From Lutraria lutraria (taxonomy: Eukaryota; Mollusca; Bivalvia; Venerida; Mactridae): DNA of 64,000 nucleotides. Positions 14,701 to 25,430 of the stretch are shown here, in pieces. The position numbers and the translations under genes are program-made. The notes under the pieces are model-generated. The model was not told where the DNA came from. It searched no databases and saw only the letters and a program-made list of their open reading frames with translations. The stretch spans positions 34,723,913-34,787,912 of the forward strand of contig OZ026847.1 in the NCBI GenBank assembly GCA_964023205.1, read 5' to 3'. Position 1 is the stretch's first letter; every line of letters begins with the position of its first letter.

Positions 14701-16365
14701 AACTTCAACATATTAAGGTGAAACTTTTCACACGTCAGACCACTGACCTAATAATGGAGAAGCAAGACAAATAAACTAGGGCCTACAAGTCGACATGGCG
14801 ATATTGGACTTCCCTAAAGCCTTCGACAAGGTGACGTACCAAAGGCTGGCAGAGAAGCTATCCTTCTATGGCATCCGAGACGACACTGTGTCTTGGGTGA
14901 ATGCCTTCCTGCAACAATGACAACAACAGGTGGTGATTGATGGAGAATCATCCTGCCTCTCCAATGTTACATCCGGAGTGCCCCAAGGCAAGGTGCTTGG
15001 GCCGACACTCTTTCTTGTCTTTATCAATGACATTGCCACAAACATCTCCTCTACTATAAGACTATTCGCTGATGACTGCGTCGTCTACAGGGCTATTAAA
15101 AATCCGGAAGATCACCTTTTATTACAAGAGGACCTTAACAGATTGGTTGAATGGAGCAAAACATGGCAGATGGAATTTAATGTTGACAAGTGTGCCATTA
15201 TGAATATAACAACAAAGCGTAAAAAATCACAATTTATCTACACAATGAAAGGCCAGACTCTAGAAACAGTTAAACACCATCCCTATCTTGGTGTCCAACT
15301 CTCTGAGGACATGACATTCAACACCCATATAGACAACATGACGTCAAAGGCCGCAAAAGTTTTGGGGTTCCTGAAAAGAAATCTAAGAAATTGACCACAA
15401 TCAGTCAAGGAACGTGCCTTCCAATCACTAGTAAGACCTAAACTAGAATACAGTTCAACAATCTGGAATCCCCAATACAAAAGTCAAACAGACAGAACAA
15501 GTCCAAAGAAACGCTGCCAGATTCGTCTTTAGAAAGCCTTTTGATCATCAAAATCCAACTAGCGTCACTACAATGTTACACCAACTAAATTGGCCAACTC
15601 TAGAGTAAAGAAGATCATTGCTTGACCTCATCTTCATGTACAAAATAGTTCATCAACTAGTAGCGGTTCCAGTCAGTTACCTACCAACGCCCTCAATCAG
15701 ACACCAGATGGATGACGCAGTATACAGTTGCTCAACAAACATACTCTTCTGCTCGGAACAACATGAAATTCTTGACCTATCACTGCAAAATCAATCTCTA
15801 CCAACATTCCTTCTTTCCCCGTGTAGTCATTCCTTGGAATAAACTTCCTGAGGCAACCCTGCGACAGGACAACCTTGATGGTTTCAAGGCAGTGGTCCAG
15901 CCAATAGTAAGGATGTAAACATGAAGACAGCTGTGTACAGTGTATATATATGTTGGAACTTTTAACTAATTTTAATGAGCACATATTGTTTTGGTTGTCT
16001 GGTCATATGCAAACCATAGTGTACAGTCACAACTCACACGCACCCCTGCACCTTCATGTGCTGTCTTAAATAGATTTTGTGAAGAACTATCATTGAAGTT
16101 GAAGGTGTAGTATATATATCAATACATAGAAAATTAGAATTCGTGAACTTGCTGTGATAACATTAACAATACAATACTGTAGTCTAGTGTATCTTGTCTT
16201 TAAAATTATGATGCAATTTCGTGATTCATTGATTTCGTTACAGATGTCAGGCATTGAACAAACGGAAGATCTTTTATGTACACAGGCTATGATTCCAACA
16301 AACTTACTGTATGACTTCCCGAGGATTTTGAATAGTTCCTCTTTGTTAACGTTAACAGTCGGCAT
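2797..16365 (-). CDS. FARSB: Phenylalanine--tRNA ligase beta subunit, cytosolic (19 coding exons)
   Basis: Beta subunit of the cytosolic alpha2-beta2 enzyme that charges tRNA-Phe; its partner is FARSA. Exons on the minus strand: 16308-16365, 13428-13483, 12934-13001, 11848-11904, 11421-11490, 11159-11218, 10799-10854, 10114-10264, 9342-9450, 8913-9045, 8442-8493, 7892-7953, 6833-6939, 6437-6537, 4992-5070, 4423-4515, 3989-4106, 3316-3471, 2797-2948. Landmarks in order: N-terminal [56 protein letters not shown] (B5 domain), [40 protein letters not shown] and C-terminal PCAALEIN. Reading frames match across all junctions; exon 15 could be a base or two longer than read. The product is about 580 residues, the family length (human 589). 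All junctions are GT-AG except the AT-AC intron between exons 13 and 14. The introns are filled with repeats and the gene looks intact. Confidence 0.95.
3024..3230. repeat. Dispersed repeat in FARSB intron
   Basis: Contains 'aaaggggccataactcctg' and 'cttgagttatcgctcgg', phrases that I associate with an abundant bivalve interspersed repeat. No coding potential. Only one clear copy is in the window, so the family call is from memory. Confidence 0.45.
3741..3918. mobile_element. Palindromic MITE, family A, copy 1
   Basis: Ends are inverted: tacagtgcaacctctccaaa on the left and ctctggagaggttgtactgt on the right. Inner arms carry 'gctcaagagagggccgctc'. The same layout occurs at 8561-8704, 60305-60443 and 62171-62349. 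No coding capacity, so it must be mobilised in trans if at all. Confidence 0.65.
5087..6013. mobile_element. Non-autonomous hAT-like element
   Basis: Begins TAGGGATG and ends CATCCCTA, as in hAT (Ac-like) termini, and is flanked on both sides by a perfect 8-bp duplication ATAAATAT (5079-5086 and 6014-6021). Next to each end is a palindrome-rich block (GGTTAATCGATTAATCG) in inverted orientation. It is 927 bp and has no transposase ORF. It sits in FARSB intron 14. Confidence 0.88.
6538..6832 (-). other. AT-AC intron of U12 (minor spliceosome) type in FARSB
   Basis: On the minus strand the 5' splice site is G|ATATCCTTTT, the U12 consensus, and the intron ends TTTAACTAC|ATG. A branch-site-like TCTTTAACT lies about 11 nt before the 3' end, the spacing usual for U12 introns. 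There is no GT donor or AG acceptor here that keeps the protein, whereas the AT-AC junction joins PPTRA to D-V-L-H-A-C-D exactly where the family conserves ADI-HACD. Length 295 bp. Confidence 0.88.
8155..8395 (-). repeat. tRNA-derived SINE copy with internal triplication
   Basis: Minus-strand copy of the SINE seen at 1071 and 60612. A 38-bp piece (tgttcacctaaccatcg...) is present three times in a row: 8193-8230, 8231-8268, 8269-8304. The other copies have it once. Located in a FARSB intron. Confidence 0.7.
8561..8704. mobile_element. Palindromic MITE, family A, copy 2
   Basis: Left end 'tcagtacctctccagagtgg', right end 'ctttggagaggttgtactgta'; inner arm 'cctctcttgagcaacaacc'. Matches the copies at 3741, 60305 and 62171. 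In a FARSB intron. Confidence 0.65.
9755..10080. repeat. Fold-back repeat in FARSB intron
   Basis: The left arm (gggaatatgacc ... ccttgggattgggaatttt) is repeated in inverted orientation on the right (aaattcccaatcccaaggg ... gggtcatgctccc). About 325 bp, imperfect arms, no ORF worth noting. Probably a MITE. Confidence 0.6.
10468..10576. mobile_element. Palindromic MITE, family B, copy 1
   Basis: Ends are tacagttaaactg and caggtttgactgtata, inner arms 'aaaggccac' and 'tggccttt'. A second, longer copy is at 61210-61377. In a FARSB intron. Confidence 0.6.
10831..10940. repeat. Duplicated exon-7 acceptor of FARSB
   Basis: About 48 bp beginning atctatgaaacttttgt is present at 10831-10878 and again, slightly changed, at 10891-10938. 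The unit includes the 3' splice site and about the first 24 nt of FARSB exon 7, so a decoy acceptor lies 60 bp upstream of the real one. Confidence 0.7.
12062..12560. repeat. Interspersed repeat, probable bivalve family
   Basis: Starts 'aacaagagggccaagatggcccttgatcgctcacctgag' type sequence and ends near 'ggacggacgacggac'. Two similar halves contain 'aagctaaca/aatatag...aaattttctaa'. The opening phrase is one I know from bivalve genomes. Lies in a FARSB intron. Confidence 0.55.
13283..13390. repeat. Dispersed repeat, copy 2
   Basis: Matches 2060-2200: 'cagttcaccgcctcagtgaga ... tgaagttttatgttgctacctc ... tgagttacattaaag'. In FARSB intron 2. Confidence 0.5.
14029..14173 (-). repeat. tRNA-Ala-like repeat, copy 1
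   Basis: The minus strand of 14044-14124 folds like a tRNA: acceptor GCCCGAT/ATCGGGT, D arm GCTC...GAGC, anticodon loop CTTGCAA (TGC, Ala). About 10 extra bases and mismatched anticodon and T stems argue against a working tRNA. Flanking sequence is shared with 14299-14441. Confidence 0.6.
14299..14441 (-). repeat. tRNA-Ala-like repeat, copy 2
   Basis: Direct repeat of 14029-14173. Its tRNA-like part, 14319-14391, is 73 nt and lacks the extra bases of copy 1, with the same acceptor stem and TGC anticodon position. The T stem has two mismatches. The two copies are about 270 bp apart, which suggests a duplication or a SINE pair. No CCA is encoded. Confidence 0.6.
14795..15918 (+). pseudogene. 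Truncated non-LTR retrotransposon reverse transcriptase
   Basis: Fragment of a CR1/Jockey-type reverse transcriptase. Visible motifs are [10 protein letters not shown], then [19 protein letters not shown], then [10 protein letters not shown] (FADD catalytic box) and the [12 protein letters not shown] region. In-frame TGA codons at 14918-14920 and 15392-15394, a later stop and frame changes before the final segment ([13 protein letters not shown]) break it. The endonuclease domain is absent. It sits in FARSB intron 1 in the opposite orientation. It is a dead 5'-truncated copy. Confidence 0.85.
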
Positions 16366-17864
16366 GTTGGTCCAGATATATTATCTCAGAGGTAAAACAA
16401 GTAAAAAACGTGTCAGCCGAGTTACATGCCCGGTGTAAGGGAGATAACTCGTATAGTACAATTTAACTGTGTAAAAACCTAAAGTGACTAATTTCACGAA
16501 AAGATCTGTCGCGCGGGAATGAGATACAGAAGTCAAACGTAGAACCATGCAAGAACGTATCATATGTATACAATGTATTAATATACGTACTTGGTAGAAC
16601 CAACCTAAAAATGGATATTTTAACTCGCTTAATCACAATATATATCACTCTCTTTGTTTTTGTTGTTTCTCCATATAAAAGTATAACAAACCTTTTAATT
16701 AATGTGATATGTTTATATAAATATAAGACCATTATGTAAACAGTATTTGAACAGACTATATATAATCAAGATCATCAAATAGTTTATAAGTTTACAAGCC
16801 CGAAGGTTGTACCCAGGTGCCTACTTACAACCACGACCATATGCGATCATACATATATATATAATTACATGTATATTATACATGAATAAATGCATATATA
16901 AATAATTTATGTAGAGAGGAGGCACGAATTAAGGTAGACCAGTGTTCGATATACCATATGATAGATATAATACATGTACAAGCGCTTATACATATTTAAG
17001 TTCAATAAAATTTTGATCATACCAATTTTTGCAATATCTCAACAATACACATTTATATTATAAACCACTTAAAGAACAAAGTTTTGTGAATAATAATCAT
17101 ATATATACATTGTATAAAATAAGTATACACTGCATATATGATAGCAGAACTTTGTTTGTTGATTGTTTACCTCACAACATTAATCCAAACATCCAAATTA
17201 ATAACATAAATATAAGTATAAACTAGAAAAGCCATGTCCATACTTCATTTTCAGTCAGTCTCTCAATTTTGTCAATGCATGGTATTTGAATTTTTGTTGA
17301 AATCTCCGTGTATGAATGTTGTTATTGTGTTATTGAAAGATCGTAAAATAGATTTATAATAATCAGGTGAGCTAAAAACTTGGTAAATGTTTTGAACATT
17401 TGTTTTCATTCATGTATACATGCGTGTACTGACACTGTCACATGAATGAACATTCCTACACGATTCAATATGTTCTCCCTTATTTATTTGAAAAGGTCTA
17501 GGTTGAACTATTTATAACCTATAACAAGAGTGCAAAATTTCACAAAATACGCCCGTCTAAAGATTTGAGATACCATGAGTGGCAAATTATATATCAAAAT
17601 AAGCAACATTTTATAAATATGACATGTCGTACCTTTCACATTCGAAATCCAGACAGCCTTGTGATCTGAGAAATATAAACACTTCCAGCACACTTCATTT
17701 TTGTCAATGTTCAATGTATCAAGAGGCATAACTGACAAGTGCCTGGGGCAATTATGCTCGTTATCAAACTTGACAAAATTAATATCTTGTGCCCAGAAAT
17801 ATATTAAATTTATACAGTTTGGTGAAGAGCGATTTGTATAAATCGGTCAACTAAGAGAGTAGAC

Positions 17865-18530
17865 ATTGAATCAAGGGGTATAACTCACCAAGATCTTATG
17901 CCTATAAACATTATCAATAAGTTTGATGAAGATTGATTAATAATTGGTTGACTTAGAGGGTGGACACTGCATTTTTGGTAAATTTTCAATGTATCAAAGG
18001 GCATAATTCAGAAAAGCCAGGGACGATCGGGCTGGTTATCAAATTTGAATGAGATTTCATGGTCATAAACATTCCAATCAAGTTTGGTGAGGATCCGAAT
18101 AAAACTGGTTGAATAAGTTCAAACTGTTAACAAGTTTGGTGAATATCGGATGATTATACTATTTGAATTAGAGTCCGGACATTATGCTGAATGTTTATAA
18201 CATCCTGTGAACCAGTTTTTGACCCTAAATAATCCATATTTGAACTTGACCTAGATATCAACTAGATGCAACTTCTGACTAAGTTTGGTGAAGATCGGAT
18301 GAATACTATTTGAATTAGAGTCCGGACAACATGTTGAATGTTTAAAATGCACTTAGTGACCCTATGACCTAGCTTTAGACCCGGCATGACCCATATTCTA
18401 ACTTGACTTAGATATCAACTAGATGCAACTTCTGAACAAGTTTGATGAAGATCTGATGTACACTATTTGAATTGGTGTCCGAACAATGTGCTGGACGACG
18501 CCACCGCCCGCCCGCCATGGGGCTTCACAT
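17865..18530. repeat. Diverged interspersed repeat with internal copies
   Basis: Phrases such as 'aagtttggtgaagatcggatgaa', 'actatttgaattagagtccgga' and 'gatatcaactagatgcaactt' occur two or three times. The layout resembles abundant bivalve repeats that end in a 'ccgcccgcccgcc' run. No coding potential. Confidence 0.5.
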
Positions 18531-18540
18531 AATGGTAGCA

Positions 18541-19069
18541 AGACAGTTCGACCCCTAACTTTTTCTACCCCCACTTTTATCCATAGCCTTATCGACCCCT
18601 AACTATTTCGACCCCTACTTTGGGAATATTTGTGACGGCATTTCGACCCCTACATTTTATCTTTATTATTATGAAGAATATTGAGCTTGATTTTGTTATT
18701 TTTGTACATTTTTTTTTTATCATGATAATGAATATATATATGCGTAATATTTTGTTTGTTTGTTTGAAGAAGCCTTTTTTAGAATAAAAAGTCATTATTA
18801 TTAACATAAACAAAAATGCATCACTTACTCTAATATTTAATATATGAAATAAACAATAAAGTACAATTTGATCATTTTCCTTAATTGGAGTACAAAAACG
18901 TGTGAACGAGTTTTTAACAACCATTCAATTATCTATTGTCATACCAAATACAATGTGTGAAATAGGGGTCGAAATGCCATTAGGGGTCGAAAGTGTAGGG
19001 GTAATATAATTTCGGGGTTGAAAAGGTTAGGGGACGAAAAAGTTAGGGGTCGAAAAGTCTGACACTCCA
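18541..19069. mobile_element. Fold-back element with CGACCCCTAA-repeat arms
   Basis: Left arm (about 18541-18655) contains several copies of TTCGACCCCTAA/C; right arm (about 18960-19069) has the same units as the reverse complement (taggggtcgaaa). Outer ends are agacagttcgaccccta and aggggtcgaaaagtctgac. The centre is AT-rich without a credible gene. No target duplication was identified. Confidence 0.65.
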
Positions 19070-20142
19070 CATAATTACGTACCGTTTTTAACGGGCGTAT
19101 AAAAAGTCAATGAAAGTGTTGATGCAAGATCAAAAACTCGCTTCAAGCAGCAGATGGTACATTCAATTATATCCTAATACAAATCTGCTCTTTCCGTTCA
19201 AAAATGAACTTTTCGAACTTTGTGAGACATTGGACAAAATAAATTATACCCAAGCACTATTATACGAAAATATTATTCCACAAATGTTATGATTTTGTTA
19301 TAAACATATATCTTATCGAAGAAATCTGTATTTTTTTATCCACCGAGTTTTTATTTGGATTGTGATTCAGAGTTCAGCGCAAATGTTCTATTGTGTAATT
19401 CAATAAATTTCGTTCAAAAATACGAAACCGTAAGTCTTATAAGATTTATCTCCCTTGAAATTTTTTTTCCTCTAATTTTTGCTTAGAAAAGTGTTGCTGA
19501 TGTTAGATATTCGAGTATGTATCTATGAATATTTTATTGCAACTCGTATTTAGATAGGATTATTTTCAATAATTCATGTTTGATGTGTGGATATGTTTCA
19601 GATGTACAGTATATTCGATCGTTCAAATTGTCCACTTTTGGACCCCCCATCACGATATCATCATTAAGTTGATAGTTCTGGGTACCCATAACTAAATTGA
19701 TCTTTTTTTATTTCGATTTGTTGACCATCAAACAATGTAATGTGTACTTCATTCTCATAGATCTTCGACTACCATCTTGATTCTTAACAATGCAGTCCAG
19801 AAATCCATATTGTCACGATATGAGTAACTTACAAGTTCCATTGAATCATATTCATAAATTTACTTCTTGATTGATATTAAATGATTAACCATAATGAACT
19901 ATCCCCCTTGATTGCTAGTCCAACTTATTAGACTGTTTGTGATGGCGAGACACGACCCATCCAGTCTGAGGATGGCCCTTCAGAATCTGAATTCATTCTA
20001 GAAATCGGCCAACCAAAAAGCCAAATAAGTAGGGCTACCTTGAAGGCTTGATCTAAAATATATGAACATGTCAGTATTTCAATTGTGGTAGGATGTTGTT
20101 TTATTTCAAATGTATTGATTTTATTTTCAGAGATGAGGATCC

Positions 20143-20793
20143 ATGTATAAGATTAAACAAATGTCGGGATTTTTCTGTGAAATTTGTGGTAAAGCGTTCC
20201 ATGATAAGAAAAATCTGGATGAGCATCAGTTGACACATGATGTCGAGTTAGTAAACAGAATGTCGACACCACATCCGATAAATAGTATGGCAGCGCCACA
20301 CCTTGTGAACAATATGTCGGTACCACTTCAAACATCGGCATGTGTCTCTCAGAACTCTGTGACTCCAGGAGTTGCCGTGACTTCAGCAATCCATAACAGC
20401 ATGCATGTCAACCATGCACAGGAAGTAAAACCCATGAAAAAATTAAAAGCTCATGCTTGTGAGGAGTGTGGTAAGTCATACACACGTAAAGATCATCTTA
20501 CAAGACACAAACTTGAACATACTGGAGTGCGTCCTCACATATGCTGTGTATGTATGAAGGCATTTATTCGGAAAGACAAACTGCAACGTCACGAGCGAAT
20601 ACACATGAAAGATAGAGACGTCAAGTTTTGTTGTTCAGTGTGTGGGAAGACGTTCTTAAGAAAAGACGGATTGAGTAAACATTCGAAGACTCATTCACTG
20701 AAATTCAATGATTCGGTTGAATTAACCAGCAACAATACCATTAAAACTGAACCAAACGTAAACAACACAGTTCCTGTTGTACAAAATCAGTGA
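20143..20793 (+). CDS. Four-finger C2H2 zinc-finger protein
   Basis: A 216-residue protein, likely a nuclear DNA-binding regulator. Four C2H2 fingers: residues 12-32, 105-126, about 134-154 and about 163-184. The first is separated from the others by a 70-residue Ser/Thr/Asn/His-rich spacer. Fingers 2 and 3 are joined by a TGVRPH linker, close to the classic TGEKP. The ATG at 20143 is preceded in frame by TGA at 20134, which fixes the start. A splice acceptor (ttttattttcag) ends at 20130, so this looks like the last exon after a non-coding 5' exon that I did not find. The tail carries ...IKTEPN..., a possible sumoylation site (weak). Orthology is not assigned. Confidence 0.85.
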   Translation: MYKIKQMSGFFCEICGKAFHDKKNLDEHQLTHDVELVNRMSTPHPINSMAAPHLVNNMSVPLQTSACVSQNSVTPGVAVTSAIHNSMHVNHAQEVKPMKKLKAHACEECGKSYTRKDHLTRHKLEHTGVRPHICCVCMKAFIRKDKLQRHERIHMKDRDVKFCCSVCGKTFLRKDGLSKHSKTHSLKFNDSVELTSNNTIKTEPNVNNTVPVVQNQ

Positions 20794-22069
20794 ACAGAGT
20801 GGTTTTATATCATTAGATTCATGGCATTGTTATTGCCAACATCCTCATAACTGTATGTATCATTGTATGTGACTTATCAGTATGTTTCAGTCTTCGAATT
20901 TAGCACCAGACCTTGGACCGAGGCCACCAAAATGGCCATAGGTCTGGTAAATTTGAAAAGGTCAGTGGTCCGAAGGTCCAGTAGTTTTCAGTGATAATTT
21001 TACCATTTTTCAGAACAAAAAAAAAGGAATATTTGAATCAACTTCCAAAAATATGACATACAGCCAAATCATATAGAATCTTGTGTATTCTCATTTCGGT
21101 CCACTAAAAGTTCATTCGGCCCAGTAAAGTTTGCATTTTCACTGGACCGAATGTCCAGTGCTTAAAAAAGTTTTTCGTGAAGACTGATGTTTGGTGTAAT
21201 ACAATGTGGTCATATATTGACAGCCTCAGTACAGACAGTAATATCATTGAGATAATAAACAGTTAAAACTTCTACACCAGAAGGAAAATTATAATACATT
21301 CCTGGTCTCATAAATACATATATAGTTTAACAGTTTATTGGTTCTAAATTATAATGATATATAGATGCATTATGATTCTTGTAAGTTTTATACATTACAG
21401 AAATTCATGTTTCAGACGGGTGTTCAAAGTTGCTTTCCTTATTTTGTTTGTCTCTGCTAAATTCTGAGACTACCGGTACTTCATGGTTGTTTAATAAGGT
21501 TTCTACAGTGTAGTATTAATCAAAAAGAAAATTCTTGTTAAAATGTACCTGTTTGAACTTTCTTGTTTTATTTATAGTATTTCAATCTTTTTATTTTTTT
21601 GTGACAGGTTGCCTGACTATACACTTTATCAAGGAAACTGTCTATAAAATAATAAATATGTTGTCCCCAAAAAGAAGGAAAAAATCCTTTCGGGCAGGGG
21701 GCAACCCACTAAGTAATTCAACGACTGGTGTTTGATAAAAAAATATCTGTTGAATGGTATATACATTCATAAAACTCATATATTTTTCTTGACATTGTAA
21801 ATATTCATTATCAATGATTTTTAAAAAAAATATTATTATAAATAAAAAATATTGTGAGTATGGTAGAAAAATGTGCATTGTTTATAAATTTATAATTTCA
21901 TTTGTTAGTGTATTTTTTTATCTATTTGCTTATGCTTTGCATTTAAAAGTAGAATTTCATAGATGTCAGAACTTCTTAGAAGTCATAGCTTAGGTTCTCT
22001 TTAAAGAATTGTTCAACTCACTCAAAAATCCCCCATCCAAAATAGTTTTTAGTGATTTTGAAGCCTGCG

Positions 22070-22220
22070 CTTTTAGCTCAGTGATTAGAGTGTTGTTCTA
22101 CGGATCAAGAGGTTGTGAGTTCGAACCCTTGGTGAGGCTCACTGTTAAAATGTCCCCCCCCCACCTTGGAATATGTGGGATAGCTTGCGGATGGAATGTA
22201 GTTAGTAGTAGTACTGGTTA
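22070..22220 (+). repeat. tRNA-derived SINE copy interrupted by a TTAA element
   Basis: tRNA-like head with A box (tagctcagtgattagag) and a perfect B box (gagttcgaaccc), then a C-run and a tail reading ...gtactggttaagg. The tail meets the TTAA element at 22225, and a plausible continuation (ctggtgaggataactgcc) follows it at about 23388. Confidence 0.6.
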
Positions 22221-22224
22221 AGGC

Positions 22225-23374
22225 TTAAGGGTGATCACTCGTGAAATCGAAAAATTTTCTTGTAACAAGGATGTTTCGATTCTTATTTAATTTTGAAGAA
22301 TAACATGTTGTCAATCAGTTTTTAGTATGAAAAGTATATGTCCATGATTTAACTTTTTCGTAAAATTACTTTTTAGTGATATACCCAAAACCGATAATTT
22401 TCCTAATAATGGTTTTGAAAAAGGGGTGTGTGTAGATAAATAACCAAATATTTCAGTAAATATTAACCAAATCACTTAAAATGTACTAGTTGTATCACAG
22501 CCTGAATGTGGAAGAAACTTAAAGCATTAAATGTCTACTTTGTGCCTATTTCTTGACTGTGTACTATTTCAAATACTGAGTTATTTACCAAATTAAGATC
22601 TATAAAATGGCTAAAAAATAAAGGGTTATCAATAATGTTTATACATTTTTTACGTATTGAAGGAGTAACAAGGATTTTGAATGACATTGATTATGCTGAA
22701 GTAGGTCAAACACCAATTAAAAATATGACATGAAAAGCACATGTCCATGTTCATATAAGAAAGTTATTATGTGAAATGTTAGGTCTCTAAGCTTTTCTTT
22801 TCAGCAAAAACTGGATATTTCCTTAGTTAATGACCTCTTTCAAGACAAAACCACTGCATGTTGTATAAATAACCACATATACATACTCAGAAACAATATT
22901 TGATGGCCTTGTATGAATTTTGGATGAATATTTTTCAACGGATATGTGTTCATAATGCTAAACTTGATGAAAACTTACCCCACCCACTGTTTTACAACAG
23001 CAAATATTTTAATATGAACGTTAAAAAGAAATAAACAATGTTTTTTTACAATTTTTAAGAACAATATATTTGCAAACCAGGTTATATAAATGTATTCATA
23101 CAAAATTTAACAACCTTTAACTTATAAATACTGAACGGCATATGGTTGTTGTATATATACAGACAAACTAAATTGACTGCCGTAATCTGGTCGGATGTCG
23201 TAAAAGCAGTAAAAATTCGCGATGAAAAATATGCCACTTTGAAATTAATTATGCATTTAAATAACATTGTTGACTACATTAGATGATAAAAAATAGAATA
23301 ATTTCAACTAGAAATTTTACGACATTTAGCTAGACTGCTCTGTATCACAAAAGCTCATGAGTGATCACCCTTAA
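22225..23374. mobile_element. TTAA-flanked fold-back transposon, no transposase
   Basis: Starts TTAAGGGTGATCACTCGTGA (22225-22244) and ends TCATGAGTGATCACCCTTAA, a near-perfect inverted pair with TTAA at both outer edges. TTAA duplications are typical of piggyBac-type elements. About 1.15 kb, AT-rich, no ORF of note, so non-autonomous. Confidence 0.72.
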
Positions 23375-24121
23375 ATGAATCCAGGGAAGCTGGTGAGGAT
23401 AACTGCCCGTCCCAATATGATGTTAATGATGTTGAAAATAGCGTTAAATACGATGAAATAAACATGAATAAGTGATCTTGACAATGTTTTAGCAATTTTG
23501 TTGATTTTATTTGTTCATTTATCCAGCTTTTTGTTTTTAATACAAACATAAAATACTAACAAACAAATACCTACCTACCTACATGTACCTACCTGTACCA
23601 ACTGTAATAGGTTTGTGTTGTGTTACTGCAAAGCAACATGTTTAAGACGGCCTCAGGCCATAGTTTTTATCTTTCATTTCTCAGGAATACGTTCTTTTCA
23701 TGACTCATTAAAAATAAAATAGGAGTGTCTTTGACTTATTGGAAATGTAAGTTTGTCTTGCAATACAAGTTTGAGCCTGATTAGTTTTACCTAGATTTTA
23801 AAATCAAGGTTGAATTTTATATTTATGAATTCAAATCAGTTTTATTAGGTACAAATAACAATGGTTTATATATGAAACATTTACTCTGCTCGGATCATTT
23901 CTTGCTTAAGATTTTTGTTAAAAATTCCCCCACTTATACCTTTGCAGCCAGCACATTGCTTTAAATAGAATTCTCTAAATATATTCATGTATTATATAAA
24001 TTTGTATTTCATTACTCCATGCATAGATCTTGTAGCTTTTTGTGAACAATCTGTCATTCTGTGAGATGTGATACAGAAGAAAATAAACATTTTATGGATT
24101 CACTTTGTCTTTTTCTTGTTT

Positions 24122-24545
24122 TTATGCCCCCGTATATAGATTGGGGCATATTGTTTTTGGTCTCTCTGTTTGTCTGTCTGTTTGTACCAAACTTTAACCT
24201 TGCCTATAAAATCAAAACGCTTGCACCTACATTCATCACCCTAACTTCATATGTAGATTCCTCATGACAACCTCTACAGAACCTGGGCATTTTCAGGTCA
24301 GTAGGTCGAAGGTCACGAGGTCATGGCGTTTAAAAAAATTGTACATTTCTTTTAGGATACTACTCCTACATTTTTCATGGGATTTTGGAGAAACTTTCAC
24401 AGACTTGTTGTTACCAATAACCCCCACACATATACATTGTATTCCGGGTTTCGTGATTCGATCATTTTTGACGGAATTATGGCCGTGTGTTTATTTTGTG
24501 CATTTTCAAGTTAAAGGCACCCGGAGGGGGCATTGTGTTTTTGAA
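24122..24545. repeat. 'tatgcccccg ... gggggcat' interspersed repeat
   Basis: Begins tttatgcccccgtatata and ends cacccggagggggcattgtg, an inverted terminal match; inside is 'ggtcgaaggtcacgaggtcatgg'. I associate this family with bivalves. The 121-residue ORF inside is a by-product. Confidence 0.6.
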
Positions 24546-25284
24546 ACACATCTTGTTATCTATATGTATTCTGTGATTAAACTGTCAAAGCTGCATAATT
24601 TCACGGTCACTCCTTGCATTTATTTTTAGCTTTGGTGAAATTTGATTAACTTTTTGATAAGTTGTTCGATAATTTTCGTTTTACTAGTTGTCAAATGTAT
24701 ATGTATTTAATGATGCGCAAAATAATATTGTATTAACATGTGGAATGGAACATTCAATAAAGATATTATAAACAAAAAACTATTGAATGTGGCATGAAGC
24801 TAAAAATAACCACATTCAGTGACTGTGTTATTATTCAGCTTTGACAGGTTAATAAAATCACACTATACTATATACAGTAATTCATTAAAACCACATTGAG
24901 TGATATTTGACTGATAAAAATCCTTAATATTGTAATTATCGCTTGTTTTAATTGGTTTACAAAAATGCCTCACATGCCAACTTTATACTAAGATCAAGCT
25001 GGTGTTAAAACACTTTATTCTCTGAGGTGTTTTTTATTATCATGATTTTGATGTATGTACCTGTTCCTGGGCTCTCTGCTATCCACTGAAGTCCACACAA
25101 TATATGGTGGCTGATTTCTACCATTTCATATATTTGTGTCCTGCCCCCCCCCCCCCTCAACTAATTAGGCAAGTGGCAAAGGTACATCATGACTTGTGTT
25201 AATGAGAGCCAGTACTTGACTTTTTTATTAATCTGTCCTTAATTGATGGATTATGATTATATCAAGCTGATATAAACACATCAG

Positions 25285-25430
25285 TGTTGCTGATGATAAT
25301 GGTGTTGTTAATGATGATGATAATGGTGATGATGATAATTGTAATGATGGATATGATGATAATATCGATGATGATGATAATGATGATAGTGATGATGATA
25401 TGGATGATGATAATGATGACACTGAGTGTT
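25285..25430. repeat. GAT/GATAAT microsatellite
   Basis: About 145 bp of tgatgatgataatg-type trinucleotide repeats with interruptions. ORFs on both strands (Ser- or Met-rich) are repeat artefacts. Confidence 0.9.

Larger units (their letters stand above)
16366..20142. other. Intergenic region between FARSB and zinc-finger gene
   Basis: Holds the presumed FARSB promoter (no TATA box seen next to the start), AT-rich sequence to about 17.4 kb, a diverged repeat at 17865-18530 and a fold-back element at 18541-19069. No exon recognised from 19.1 to 20.1 kb, though a non-coding 5' exon of the zinc-finger gene could be there. Confidence 0.5.

Noticed and set aside
16154..16438. 94-residue plus-strand ORF at the FARSB start
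   Set aside because: Antisense to FARSB exon 1; no features.
20153..20389. Minus-strand ORF opposite the zinc-finger exon
   Set aside because: Shadow of the real gene, which has four complete fingers on plus.
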